A DNA stretch of 12,464 bases, from positions 1 through 12,464 of the forward strand of contig JAHEKL010000056.1 in NCBI GenBank assembly GCA_024638345.1, in the 5' to 3' direction. The notes beneath the pieces are model-generated. The model saw only the letters and a program-made list of their open reading frames with translations, was not told where the DNA came from and did no database searches. Within the stretch, counting starts at the first letter, position 1; each line of letters begins with the position of its first letter. Source of the DNA: Gammaproteobacteria bacterium (GTDB lineage Bacteria; Gemmatimonadota; Gemmatimonadetes; Longimicrobiales; Gaopeijiaceae). The translations under genes and the position numbers were made by a program. Positions 6,942 through 12,464 of the stretch are shown piece after piece.

Positions 6942-7907
6942 TCACATTTCTGGGCAGACGGCCCTCAAAGCCTCGAGATCGGCAGGATGGAGACGTGGAG
7001 CCGCTTGGTCCGGCCCGGCGACCGAAGCCTCGGCCATCAGCGATCCGTCCACTCCGGTGTGCTCGATCCCGATCGCGTGCCCCAGCTCGTGGGCGATCAC
7101 CAGGGAGAGGTGCTCATCGCTCTCGAAGTGGAAGATCCGGATCTCCAACTCCCGCGATAGCGTGAACCGGCCCAGCCCGCTTCGGGACTCGTAGTACTGG
7201 CCGGACTGCACCCTCATGGCTGGAAACTGCTCTTCCAGCTCAGCGCGTGCTCGATTCGTGTCCTGGATTTGGCGGTTCAGCTCGTCCGTCGCTCGATTCA
7301 GCTCGTCCACCGCGGCGTTGACCTCCTCGGCGGCCTCGTTTGCCGCGAGTCGCTCCGCGTTCAGCTCCTCCTCGTTCTCACGAATTCGGATGACCTCGTC
7401 TGGAGGAGCACCACCACGCTGGTTCCAATACTCGACGATCTCTTGATGACTCGCGAGTCGGTCCTGGAAGCTCGCAAAACGCGTGTCGTGAACGATTCGG
7501 CGGCGAGCGAGCTGCGAATCCAGCGCACGTAGGCGGGCCTCCGCCTCCTCGATCGCGACCAATCGCTCATCGATCAGTGACATCTGCTCGCGCCGTGCTT
7601 CGGCCGCTTCCTGACGCTCGTCGTACACGAAACGGATCGGTATTCCGTCGGAGGACTCCTGAAACATGAGTATCTGGCTCGCCGCGGACTCCCAGAGCAT
7701 TCCCGCTCTCCGAACTGCCTGAGCCGCCTGTTCCTCCGAGATCCCGAACCGGGGGTCGACCTCGGCGATCCGCCACAAGATCGGAAGCTCGCAGGCGGCC
7801 CCTCCCATCAGAATCGGGTTCGCTCCTTCGATAGGGGTTACGGCGCCATCGGCCTCTGGGGCAGCGAGGGCGAGAGCGGAAAGAAGCGCAATGGTCGCAA
7901 TGCTCAT
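6942..7907 (-). CDS. Exported matrixin-like zinc metallopeptidase with internal coiled coil
   Basis: This is a 321-residue protein if translation starts at the ATG at 7905-7907, giving a hydrophobic leader (IATIALLSALALAAPEADGA). An in-frame ATG at 7944-7946 would add 13 residues, including Lys and Arg, and is a real alternative; neither has a strong ribosome-binding site. Residues 41-96 (LPILWRIAEVDPRFGISEEQ onward, ending in IPIRFVYD) resemble the N-terminal subdomain of matrixins. Residues 98-226 are a highly charged coiled coil with heptads such as DELNRAT and DELNRQI. The catalytic half then resumes, with the zinc helix HELGHAIGIEH (H273, E274, H277, H283) and a Met-turn SLM (289-291). 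All metzincin zinc ligands and the catalytic Glu are present, so an active secreted or periplasmic endopeptidase is likely. Only the Cys in LMGGAACELP (C39) and the late Cys (C318) remain as a possible disulfide; there is no obvious propeptide Cys switch. Substrate unknown. Confidence 0.9.
   Translation of the reverse strand: MSIATIALLSALALAAPEADGAVTPIEGANPILMGGAACELPILWRIAEVDPRFGISEEQAAQAVRRAGMLWESAASQILMFQESSDGIPIRFVYDERQEAAEARREQMSLIDERLVAIEEAEARLRALDSQLARRRIVHDTRFASFQDRLASHQEIVEYWNQRGGAPPDEVIRIRENEEELNAERLAANEAAEEVNAAVDELNRATDELNRQIQDTNRARAELEEQFPAMRVQSGQYYESRSGLGRFTLSRELEIRIFHFESDEHLSLVIAHELGHAIGIEHTGVDGSLMAEASVAGPDQAAPRLHPADLEALRAVCPEM
7273..7308 (-). repeat. 21-base imperfect direct repeat encoding coiled-coil heptads
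   Basis: Two copies of a segment ending TTCAGCTCGTCC (from 7273 and from 7294 on the plus strand) are offset by exactly 21 bases. They encode the consecutive heptads DELNRAT and DELNRQI of the metallopeptidase coiled coil. A diverged third copy lies near 7357-7371. The phase of one heptad suggests internal duplication. Confidence 0.6.
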
Positions 7908-8000
7908 GGCGGCACTCGGTCGTTCGGGGTCTTTAAGGAAGATCATTCGTCCCGCCGTAAGGACAAGGGAGAGCTGCGTGCGACCCGGCCCGCCGACCCG

Positions 8001-8013
8001 TAGAATCCTGCCC
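8001..8013 (+). promoter_or_regulatory. Possible -10 element giving a leaderless glycosyltransferase transcript
   Basis: TAGAAT (8001-8006) matches the -10 consensus at five of six positions and ends seven bases before the ATG at 8014. Transcription would then begin at or next to the start codon. No ribosome-binding site precedes that ATG, which is consistent with a leaderless mRNA, but no good -35 is visible. Confidence 0.35.
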
Positions 8014-8832
8014 ATGAAGGAGATCTTCTTCCGACTGGCCGCCAGCGGCCTCGTGCCTCGGCGCCTCTTCGCGCCTGAGCTTCCAGCGTCTCGACCTCCC
8101 ATCCCATCCGATCGAGCGGTGGAGCTCGAGATCGTAAGCCACTGTTGGCGCTACTCGCATCTGCTCGTCTATCAGCTCTCGTCGCTCGTGCTACATCCGC
8201 CCGAACGAACCTCGGTCACCATGACCGTCTTCTACACCCCCGAGGACGAATCGACCGCAGCGCTTCTCGACTTCATCGGAGGGCACGAGGTTCGCAACGT
8301 ACGCTGGAGCTGGCAGGCCCTCGAGCCGACCCGCCTCTTTCGGCGCTCACTCGGAAGGAACCTCGCCGCCCGTGCTACGGAGGCGGACTGGATCTGGTTC
8401 GCCGACTGTGACCTGGTCTTTCACGAAGGTGCGATGGACGAGGCGGGGCGCGCTCTTCGAGATCGGCAGGACCTATTGGTCTTCCCTCGATCCCACAGGA
8501 TCACGGAGCTCCTCGAGCCGGATCATCCTCTACTGACCGCGGGTCGGGAAGCGCCCGCGCTGCGGGAGCTCGACACCACTTCGGGCCTCAGTACCGACAT
8601 TCGGCAGCGCGCGGTAGGCGCTCTACAGATCGCGAGAGGGGACGTGGCCCGGGCCGCGGGTTACTGCGGGACGATCGACTTCTATCAGCGACCCGTCCCC
8701 AGCTGGCGTCGAACGCACGACGACAGGGTCTTTCGATGGCTGCTCGGGACCCAAGGAGCCGCCGTGGACATTCCCGGTCTGTATCGGATCCGACATCGGA
8801 CGAAGGGACGGAAGGCGGGTCGTTCACGGTGA
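8014..8832 (+). CDS. GT-A-like glycosyltransferase (family 2-like)
   Basis: This 272-residue protein has no signal peptide and is probably cytoplasmic or peripherally membrane-bound. After a basic N-terminus, the strand ELEIVSHCWRYSHLLVYQL (38-56) starts a nucleotide-sugar fold. TSVTMTVFYTPED (66-78) and the SLGRNLAARATEADWIWFAD segment (112-131) lead to a D-C-D motif (131-133) matching the metal-binding DxD of GT-A enzymes. The C-terminal part has GALQIARGDVARAAGYCGT (202-220), THDDRVFRWLLG (234-245) and a final RIRHRTKG, resembling the acceptor-side region of family 2 enzymes. The ATG at 8014 was chosen because the protein begins cleanly there; extensions to 7891 would run into the divergent peptidase gene. 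Donor and acceptor are not deducible. It is convergent with the FkbM methyltransferase gene 15 bases downstream. The GT-A fold is likely; the exact family is unassigned. Confidence 0.78.
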   Translation: MKEIFFRLAASGLVPRRLFAPELPASRPPIPSDRAVELEIVSHCWRYSHLLVYQLSSLVLHPPERTSVTMTVFYTPEDESTAALLDFIGGHEVRNVRWSWQALEPTRLFRRSLGRNLAARATEADWIWFADCDLVFHEGAMDEAGRALRDRQDLLVFPRSHRITELLEPDHPLLTAGREAPALRELDTTSGLSTDIRQRAVGALQIARGDVARAAGYCGTIDFYQRPVPSWRRTHDDRVFRWLLGTQGAAVDIPGLYRIRHRTKGRKAGRSR

Positions 8833-8853
8833 TCGGTCGTCGGGGACTCACCG
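8827..8853. other. Inverted repeat carrying both convergent stop codons
   Basis: CGGTGA (8827-8832) and TCACCG (8848-8853) are perfect 6-base inverted copies with a 15-base loop. Each arm contains the TGA stop of one of the two convergent genes. It could form a weak hairpin in either transcript, but there is no T-tract on either side, so terminator function is doubtful. Confidence 0.35.
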
Positions 8854-9588
8854 GTAGTGACAGTGACGGCTCCCACCCCGGTCGAGCTCCCAGGTCAATC
8901 CGTATCCACACCCCGCGAGCCAGGGCCCGATGCCCGTCCCGTCAGGCATGCGGTCGCCCTCTCCCTTTCGGTGGATCTCCATGAAGATCTCCCGGGGCCT
9001 GTGGGCCGCGATGAGCTCCGACATCCCGGCGAGGACCCTGCCCTCCGCGCCTTCGACGTCGATCTTGATCAGGTCCGGGGCTTCCCCGGTCGAAGCGGCG
9101 AATGCGTCGCCAGTATCTGCGGCAACCCGAACGGAGCCGGTGGAGCCTTCGGACTCGACGGTCGAGTGACGTCCCTCCCCCGGGCCGCCGCGCACGAAGA
9201 GCTCTAACTCGCCGGGGGTGTCAGTCAGGGCCAAGCGATGCGCCGAAACACGCCCCGCAAGCTCGTTCTCGACGATGTTCCTCCCGAGCTGCTCGAAGTT
9301 GCTGGGCTCGGGCTCGAAGCAGTGGACCCGGGATCTCCGGCCCTTGTCGCAGCTGGCGAGTAGGATGCCGATCACGCCGATGTTCGCCCCCACGTCGTAA
9401 ACGATGTCTCCGTCCGTCAGGAATTCGATCATTCGTTCCACCAGCCCCGCTTCCTTCGAGATCGAGTGGGCACGGCGAACTTCCCTACGTGCCTTCACGA
9501 CAAGACGAACAGGGACCCCCAGTAGTCGAAGGTCGAGGATGGTCTCCCTGCCCATGATTCGGTCGACGAGGAGCCTCAGATGGTCCAT
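8848..9588 (-). CDS. FkbM family SAM-dependent methyltransferase
   Basis: This 246-residue class I methyltransferase has all FkbM marks. The SAM-binding loop is VYDVGANIGVIG (63-74), and acidic loop FEPEPSNFEQL (91-101) probably binds the SAM ribose through E92. LIKIDVEGAEGRVLAGM (173-189) is the family signature. The end EIFMEIH (200-206) is also usual. FkbM enzymes O-methylate polyketides, sugars and other secondary metabolite or surface-glycan hydroxyls. There is no signal peptide, so it acts in the cytoplasm. The N-terminus (MDHLRLLVDRIMG) is a short helix ahead of the core. The ATG at 9586-9588 has GAAGGAG about 16 bases upstream, too far for a normal ribosome-binding site; no better start is visible. 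The neighbouring glycosyltransferase gene points to glycan methylation, but the two genes face each other and so are not one operon. Confidence 0.95.
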   Translation of the reverse strand: MDHLRLLVDRIMGRETILDLRLLGVPVRLVVKARREVRRAHSISKEAGLVERMIEFLTDGDIVYDVGANIGVIGILLASCDKGRRSRVHCFEPEPSNFEQLGRNIVENELAGRVSAHRLALTDTPGELELFVRGGPGEGRHSTVESEGSTGSVRVAADTGDAFAASTGEAPDLIKIDVEGAEGRVLAGMSELIAAHRPREIFMEIHRKGEGDRMPDGTGIGPWLAGCGYGLTWELDRGGSRHCHYR

Positions 9589-9767
9589 GGCTCGCGCACG
9601 GTAGCGGCTCCTTCGGGGAGGCGAAAGCGATCACGCGCGGCGTCCGTTCGGGGTCGAGCGCGCACCTGACGGCCCACTTGCCACGACGCTGCGATGGTCT
9701 GACACTGATGGGCGGTGTGGCAACGTACTTCAACTCGTGCTGCTTCTCTGGTCCGCGGGACATCTCT

Positions 9768-9774
9768 AGGAGGA
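9768..9774 (+). promoter_or_regulatory. Strong Shine-Dalgarno site for the DUF6503/LolA-like lipoprotein
   Basis: AGGAGGA ends three bases before the ATG at 9778. It is the best ribosome-binding site in the window and decides this start over upstream in-frame codons, which would put extra residues before the lipoprotein signal. Confidence 0.85.
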
Positions 9775-9777
9775 ACC

Positions 9778-10674
9778 ATGTCCGTTCGTGTTTCGGACAC
9801 GAAGAGCCCGGTGGGGGTCCAAAGTGCGCTCCTGTTCGTCTGGGTGCTGGGTATCACGAGCTGTGGCGGAGGAGGTGCCGCGGCCGAGGAGGCCCGGACC
9901 CGACTGATGGCCAGCGACGGCGGCCGCATGGTTCTGGAGACCATCGAGGCCCACGGTGGCCTGGAGGCTTGGTACTCGGCTCCGACCAGCGCGTATGCCT
10001 GGGAGTATTCCAACTTCGGTTCGAACACGCGTTTCGAGTCCTATCTTGTCGCGGACAATCGTAGCCGGAGAGTCTATCACGATCTGAGGACGTTCGGGAC
10101 GCCCGAGTCCGTCGAGGAGGTGGACGCCAGCTTCGCTTGGGACGGCGAGCAGGCCTGGATCAGCCCCGCCGAGCGCCAGCAGCCCAACCCCCGCTTCTGG
10201 GCGACGACCGGCTACTACTTCGAATCGATCCCGTTCGTCATGGCCGACCCGGGCGTCCTCTTCGAGGTATTTCCACCGGAGGAGCTGAACGGGCAACCCC
10301 ACGACCGTGTCATGGCCTACTACGACACTGGGATCGGTGATTCCCCCGGCGACACCTATACCCTCTACATCGACCCCCAGACCAAGCTGGTGGGCGCGGT
10401 TCTGTATACGGTGACTTACGGAGAGGCCTACGAACTCGACCCGGACGGGCCCGAGCCGCCCCTGAACGGAACTCTGTTCTATTATCAGGATTACACCACT
10501 GTGGACGGTTTGACGGTGCCCACCCGTTTCAGGGGATACACCTATCGGGGAGGGGTACAGGGCGACCTGAGGAACGAGGCGTGGGCGTCGGAGATCTCGT
10601 TCAGGGAGCCCTTCGACGAGTCGCGTCTTCTGATGCCCGAGGACGCTCGCATCGAGCCCTATTCGGTCGAGTGA
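9778..10674 (+). CDS. Putative lipoprotein, DUF6503/LolA-like
   Basis: This 298-residue protein has a type II signal peptide: hydrophobic core SALLFVWVLGITSC with lipobox I-T-S-C (Cys29), followed by a Gly/Ala-rich tether (GGGGAAAEEA). The mature part begins with a helix ending in IEAHGGLEAWYSAP (about 55-68), which resembles the opening of DUF6503 and related LolA-like half-barrel proteins. Long stretches of alternating strands follow (EYSNFGSNTRFESYLV, TYTLYIDPQTKLVGAVLYTV, LFYYQDYTTVDGLTVPTRF). LolA-like folds bind lipids or lipoprotein acyl chains; whether this one does is an inference and the family assignment is tentative. Its stop overlaps the GTG start of the cyclotransferase gene (GTGA, 10671-10674), so the two lipoproteins are made together. 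A likely transcription start lies in the 189-base gap upstream, but I see no convincing promoter pair there. Confidence 0.87.
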   Translation: MSVRVSDTKSPVGVQSALLFVWVLGITSCGGGGAAAEEARTRLMASDGGRMVLETIEAHGGLEAWYSAPTSAYAWEYSNFGSNTRFESYLVADNRSRRVYHDLRTFGTPESVEEVDASFAWDGEQAWISPAERQQPNPRFWATTGYYFESIPFVMADPGVLFEVFPPEELNGQPHDRVMAYYDTGIGDSPGDTYTLYIDPQTKLVGAVLYTVTYGEAYELDPDGPEPPLNGTLFYYQDYTTVDGLTVPTRFRGYTYRGGVQGDLRNEAWASEISFREPFDESRLLMPEDARIEPYSVE

Positions 10675-11483
10675 ACCAGACGAACAGAGTCGCGATCTAC
10701 CGGGCACGTAAGGGATTCGGACTGCCCGCGGCCAGGCTGCCGGGCGTCGTCGCGATCGCGCTCCTGGCGGCGTGTGGACAGCCGGCGGGGAGCCAGATGC
10801 CCGAGGTGCTCCGGACGCTTCCCCACGACACGACTGCTTCCACTCAGGGCCTGCTTCTCCACGAAGGTCGATTCTACGAGAGCACCGGCCAGTACGGGGA
10901 ATCCACCTTGAGAGAGGTCGATGTCGAGACCGGCGAGGTCCTCAGGACGCTGGAGCTGTCGTCGGAGTACTTCGGCGAAGGGCTGGCCCGTGTCGGAGAC
11001 GAGCTCATTCAGCTGACCTGGCACGAGAACACCGCGTTCGTCTACGACCTGAAGACCTTCGAGCCGATCCGAACGATCGAATACGAAGGTGAGGGTTGGG
11101 GTCTCTGCTACGACGGAGAAGCCCTCTTCATGTCCAATGGAAGCGCGATCCTCCATCGGCGCGCGCCCGACACGTTCGAGATCTTGGAGAGCTACGAGGT
11201 CACGAAGGACGGCTCTCCGATCCGAAACCTCAACGAGTTGGAGTGCGTGGGCGACGTCATCTACGCGAACGTCTACCAAACGGATCGCATTCTCAAGATC
11301 GACAAGGGCACCGGCGCGGTCCTCTCGGAGTTCGACGGCTCCATTCTGGAGCCGGCGGGTGGTCGTCCCAGGAGTGCCCGAGCCGTATTGAACGGCATCG
11401 CCTTCGACGCCGGTGCGGGTACGTTCTACCTCACCGGAAAGCTCTGGTCTTCCATGTTCGAGGTGCGATTGCCGACGGAGTGA
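10671..11483 (+). CDS. Glutaminyl-peptide cyclotransferase lipoprotein (plant/bacterial type)
   Basis: This 270-residue enzyme belongs to the five-bladed propeller glutamine cyclotransferases, which convert N-terminal Gln of proteins or peptides to pyroglutamate with release of ammonia. Family motifs appear in order: STQGLLLHEGRFYESTGQYG (57-76), with E70 in the place of the catalytic Glu; EGEGWGLCYDGEALFMSNGS (139-158); NELECVGDVIYANVYQTDRI (188-207); and VLNGIAFD with FYLTGKLW (239-259). The N-terminus has a positively charged region and a lipobox L-A-A-C (Cys35), so it is predicted to be an envelope lipoprotein. The GTG at 10671 was chosen because it overlaps the upstream stop and precedes the signal peptide; it has no ribosome-binding site of its own, so translation should depend on the upstream gene. 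It ends 18 bases before a strong terminator hairpin. Confidence 0.95.
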   Translation: MNQTNRVAIYRARKGFGLPAARLPGVVAIALLAACGQPAGSQMPEVLRTLPHDTTASTQGLLLHEGRFYESTGQYGESTLREVDVETGEVLRTLELSSEYFGEGLARVGDELIQLTWHENTAFVYDLKTFEPIRTIEYEGEGWGLCYDGEALFMSNGSAILHRRAPDTFEILESYEVTKDGSPIRNLNELECVGDVIYANVYQTDRILKIDKGTGAVLSEFDGSILEPAGGRPRSARAVLNGIAFDAGAGTFYLTGKLWSSMFEVRLPTE

Positions 11484-11501
11484 CCCGCACTGGGCGCGAG
11501 A

Positions 11502-11545
11502 AACCCCCGTCCGCCCGATGGTGCCGGGCAGGCGGGGGTTCTCTT
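11502..11545 (+). terminator. Intrinsic terminator, probably bidirectional
   Basis: A 15-base left arm (11502-11516, starting AACCCCCG) pairs with a right arm (11526-11540, ending CGGGGGTT) around a 9-base loop. There is one G-U pair and one mismatch, giving a very stable GC-rich stem. On the plus strand it is followed by a short pyrimidine run (CTCTT). On the minus strand it is followed by TTTCTC, so it can also end the convergent lipoprotein transcript that stops at 11590. Confidence 0.8.
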
Positions 11546-11589
11546 CAGCGAAGGGCCGAGCTGGCGCTCCGGTTCTGCAACGTCCCGTA

Positions 11590-12036
11590 TCAGAGCGGCG
11601 GAAGATCGGCGCAGGCGATCGCGGACTGATCCTGGGCGTCGTGTAGCTGCACGAAGTAGGCGCCGCCCGCTGGGAGGTCGGCGGCCGAGAAGGTCGTCCT
11701 GGACTGGCCCTCACCGCCCTCACCGCCTTCCACGGAAGTCAGGGGAACGGTGACCGAGCCACCGGTCGCACACGTTCCCTCGTGGATGTGGACCGGGTAG
11801 TCACCGGGACCGCGGTGCGTGTCGATGCTGACCAGCGCGTTGTAGCTGTCTCCCTCCCGGCTCAGCCGAAACGCGCCTTCGGCTGCCGAGCCCCCGGTGG
11901 CTGCGAAGTCCACGCTGATCTCTTCGCCCGCTTCTGAGGATTCGGCCGATCCTCCTCCTTCAGAGCCTCCACCGCACGCCGCGAGTAGCAGCGTTGTCGG
12001 TGCCAAGATCGCGAGGGTCTTGAACAGGTGCCTCAT
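11590..12036 (-). CDS. Small SodC-like (Cu/Zn superoxide dismutase fold) lipoprotein
   Basis: This 148-residue protein has a lipoprotein signal (TLLLAAC, Cys21) followed by a Gly/Ser/Glu-rich tether (22-40). The remaining ~105 residues look like a beta-sandwich. PVHIHEGTC (81-89) resembles the Cu-binding GFHxHxxGxC of Cu/Zn superoxide dismutases (H83, H85, C89). VQLHD (129-133) could supply the fourth-strand Cu ligand (H132), and IACADL (140-145) matches the C-terminal ACG strand with the partner Cys (C142). The Zn-loop ligands, including the bridging His, are absent, and the loop is replaced by GGEGGEGQSR. It is therefore either a degenerate SodC, a copper-binding relative, or a CHRD-like protein. 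The start at 12034-12036 has GGAG nine bases upstream; an alternative ATG at 12063 adds nine residues before the signal. It stands alone on this strand. Confidence 0.82.
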   Translation of the reverse strand: MRHLFKTLAILAPTTLLLAACGGGSEGGGSAESSEAGEEISVDFAATGGSAAEGAFRLSREGDSYNALVSIDTHRGPGDYPVHIHEGTCATGGSVTVPLTSVEGGEGGEGQSRTTFSAADLPAGGAYFVQLHDAQDQSAIACADLPPL

Positions 12037-12122
12037 TACGGTCGACTCCAGCACTGAGGTCATCAGATTCCAGAGCTCCGCTGCGGCTCAGAGCCGCGCA
12101 AGAGCTCGGGTGTTCGCCGGAG

Positions 12123-12151
12123 AATATAGGACTTTTCGAACATCGTTGCAG
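12123..12151 (-). promoter_or_regulatory. Probable sigma70-type promoter of the SodC-like gene
   Basis: On the minus strand a TATATT -10 (12123-12128) is preceded, after 17 bases, by a weak -35 CTGCAA (12146-12151). It sits in a locally AT-rich patch within otherwise GC-rich DNA and about 90 bases upstream of the start codon. Confidence 0.45.
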
Positions 12152-12184
12152 GGCTCGTGGGAGCTCATGCGGGTTCCGGGAGGA

Positions 12185-12212
12185 CAGGCTCGGTCGCGCC
12201 GGTCCGAGCCTG
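12185..12212 (-). terminator. Hairpin after the nucleotidyltransferase gene
   Basis: CAGGCTCGG (12185-12193) and CCGAGCCTG (12204-12212) form a perfect 9-base stem with a 10-base loop, just downstream of the minus-strand stop at 12225. No T-tract follows it on the minus strand, so it may be a factor-assisted or non-canonical terminator. A second small stem (12221-12237) covers the stop codon. Confidence 0.45.
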
Positions 12213-12224
12213 GGGGAAACGGAC

Positions 12225-12464
12225 TCAGGTCGAGTCCGCGGCGCGTTGAACCAGGAGCCGGTAGTCCTCGGGTGTATCGACCTCGAACGGAGGCGGATGA
12301 TCGATCGGAGCTGGAACGATCCACTCGACATGGTGCGCCAAGACCGGACCCGCACCGCGATCGCCGGACTCCTGCTGGATGACCTCCCAAGTGGGAGGAT
12401 GTACCGCCAAACTGGGTAAGCCCCGACTGCGGCGCGCGCAAGGAAGACTTCGAGATGGTGGAGA
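12225..12464 (-). CDS. MobA/MocA-like nucleotidyltransferase, C-terminal part
   Basis: This frame is open to the right edge of the window, so about 79 C-terminal residues of a longer protein are visible and its start lies outside. The segments SLAVHPPTWEVIQQESGDRG (about 19-38 of the visible part) and PPPFEVDTPEDYRLL (about 57-71) match the end of MobA-like NTP transferases. These usually read xxHPVLF...SGDRGAR and end with a DIDTPEDY-type motif that contributes to metal and substrate binding. Such enzymes attach a nucleotide to molybdopterin or to sugars and other small acceptors, often during maturation of molybdenum hydroxylases. The N-terminal GxGTR loop needed for a precise call is not in the window. 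It is the upstream minus-strand neighbour of the SodC-like gene, separated by 188 bases and a hairpin. Confidence 0.78.
   Translation of the reverse strand, partial: SPPSRSLPCARRSRGLPSLAVHPPTWEVIQQESGDRGAGPVLAHHVEWIVPAPIDHPPPFEVDTPEDYRLLVQRAADST

Noticed and set aside
7891..8013. N-terminal extension of the glycosyltransferase from a GTG at 7891.
   Set aside because: It would overlap the divergent metallopeptidase start, and the extra residues look like non-coding translation (Arg/Pro/Ser-rich).
7908..8102. N-terminal extension of the metallopeptidase to 8102 on the minus strand.
   Set aside because: It would overlap the glycosyltransferase coding region and place 65 basic residues before the signal peptide. 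A start at 7946 remains possible.
9605..9622. CTCC-TTCG-GGGAG tetraloop-like hairpin upstream of the FkbM gene.
   Set aside because: The stem is very short and the arrangement is expected by chance in GC-rich DNA; no regulatory context supports it.
9699..9727. CTGACA (9699-9704) as a -35 element for the two-lipoprotein operon.
   Set aside because: No acceptable -10 lies 16-18 bases downstream; the nearest TA-rich hexamer is at the wrong distance.
1..12464. CRISPR arrays, tRNA or rRNA genes, insertion sequences, phage or toxin-antitoxin genes.
   Set aside because: Reading both strands I found no spaced repeats, cloverleaf sequences, transposase motifs or paired small toxin-like genes.

Overview
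This is a high-GC, densely packed bacterial chromosome segment with no mobile elements, tRNA or rRNA genes, or CRISPR arrays. Nearly every product is predicted to be exported or envelope-associated: three have clear or likely lipoboxes, one is a probable outer-membrane barrel, and one is an inner-membrane RND pump. The combination of an RND permease of the VNNAIVLID type, a CBM9-like/DUF5916 barrel, glutamine-cyclotransferase and SodC-like lipoproteins, and GTGA/TGATG gene overlaps suggests a Gemmatimonadota-like or related diderm. That assignment is an inference from gene content; no phylogenetic marker is present.

Layout. (1) 1-6358, plus strand: the end of a periplasmic adaptor, a full RND permease and a DUF5916 outer-membrane protein. 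They overlap by 4 bases and 1 base and so form one translationally coupled operon. (2) 6475-6903, plus: a small exported protein of unknown function with its own ribosome-binding site. (3) 6942-7907, minus: an exported matrixin-like zinc metallopeptidase whose catalytic domain is split by a long coiled coil. (4) 8014-8832, plus: a GT-A-like glycosyltransferase. It is divergent from the peptidase and convergent with (5) 8848-9588, minus: an FkbM-family methyltransferase. (6) 9778-11483, plus: two lipoprotein genes overlapping by GTGA, a DUF6503/LolA-like protein and a glutaminyl-peptide cyclotransferase, closed by a strong hairpin terminator. (7) 11590-12036, minus: a small SodC-like lipoprotein with its own likely promoter. 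(8) 12225-12464, minus, cut by the window end: the C-terminal part of a MobA/MocA-like nucleotidyltransferase.

How the genes relate. The first operon looks like an export system in which a pump and adaptor are made together with an outer-membrane barrel; no TolC-type channel is visible, though it could lie upstream. The two-lipoprotein operon places an N-terminal pyroglutamate-forming enzyme in the periplasm or outer membrane. The glycosyltransferase and FkbM methyltransferase fit surface-glycan modification, but they are transcribed toward each other and are not an operon.

No stretch longer than about 190 bases lacks a gene. The largest gaps (9589-9777 and 12037-12224) hold promoter and leader sequence or small hairpins. 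I see no clear multi-gene novel system. The most unusual items are the coiled-coil-split metallopeptidase, the reduced copper-site SodC-like lipoprotein, and the non-canonical proton relay plus extra membrane segments of the RND permease.
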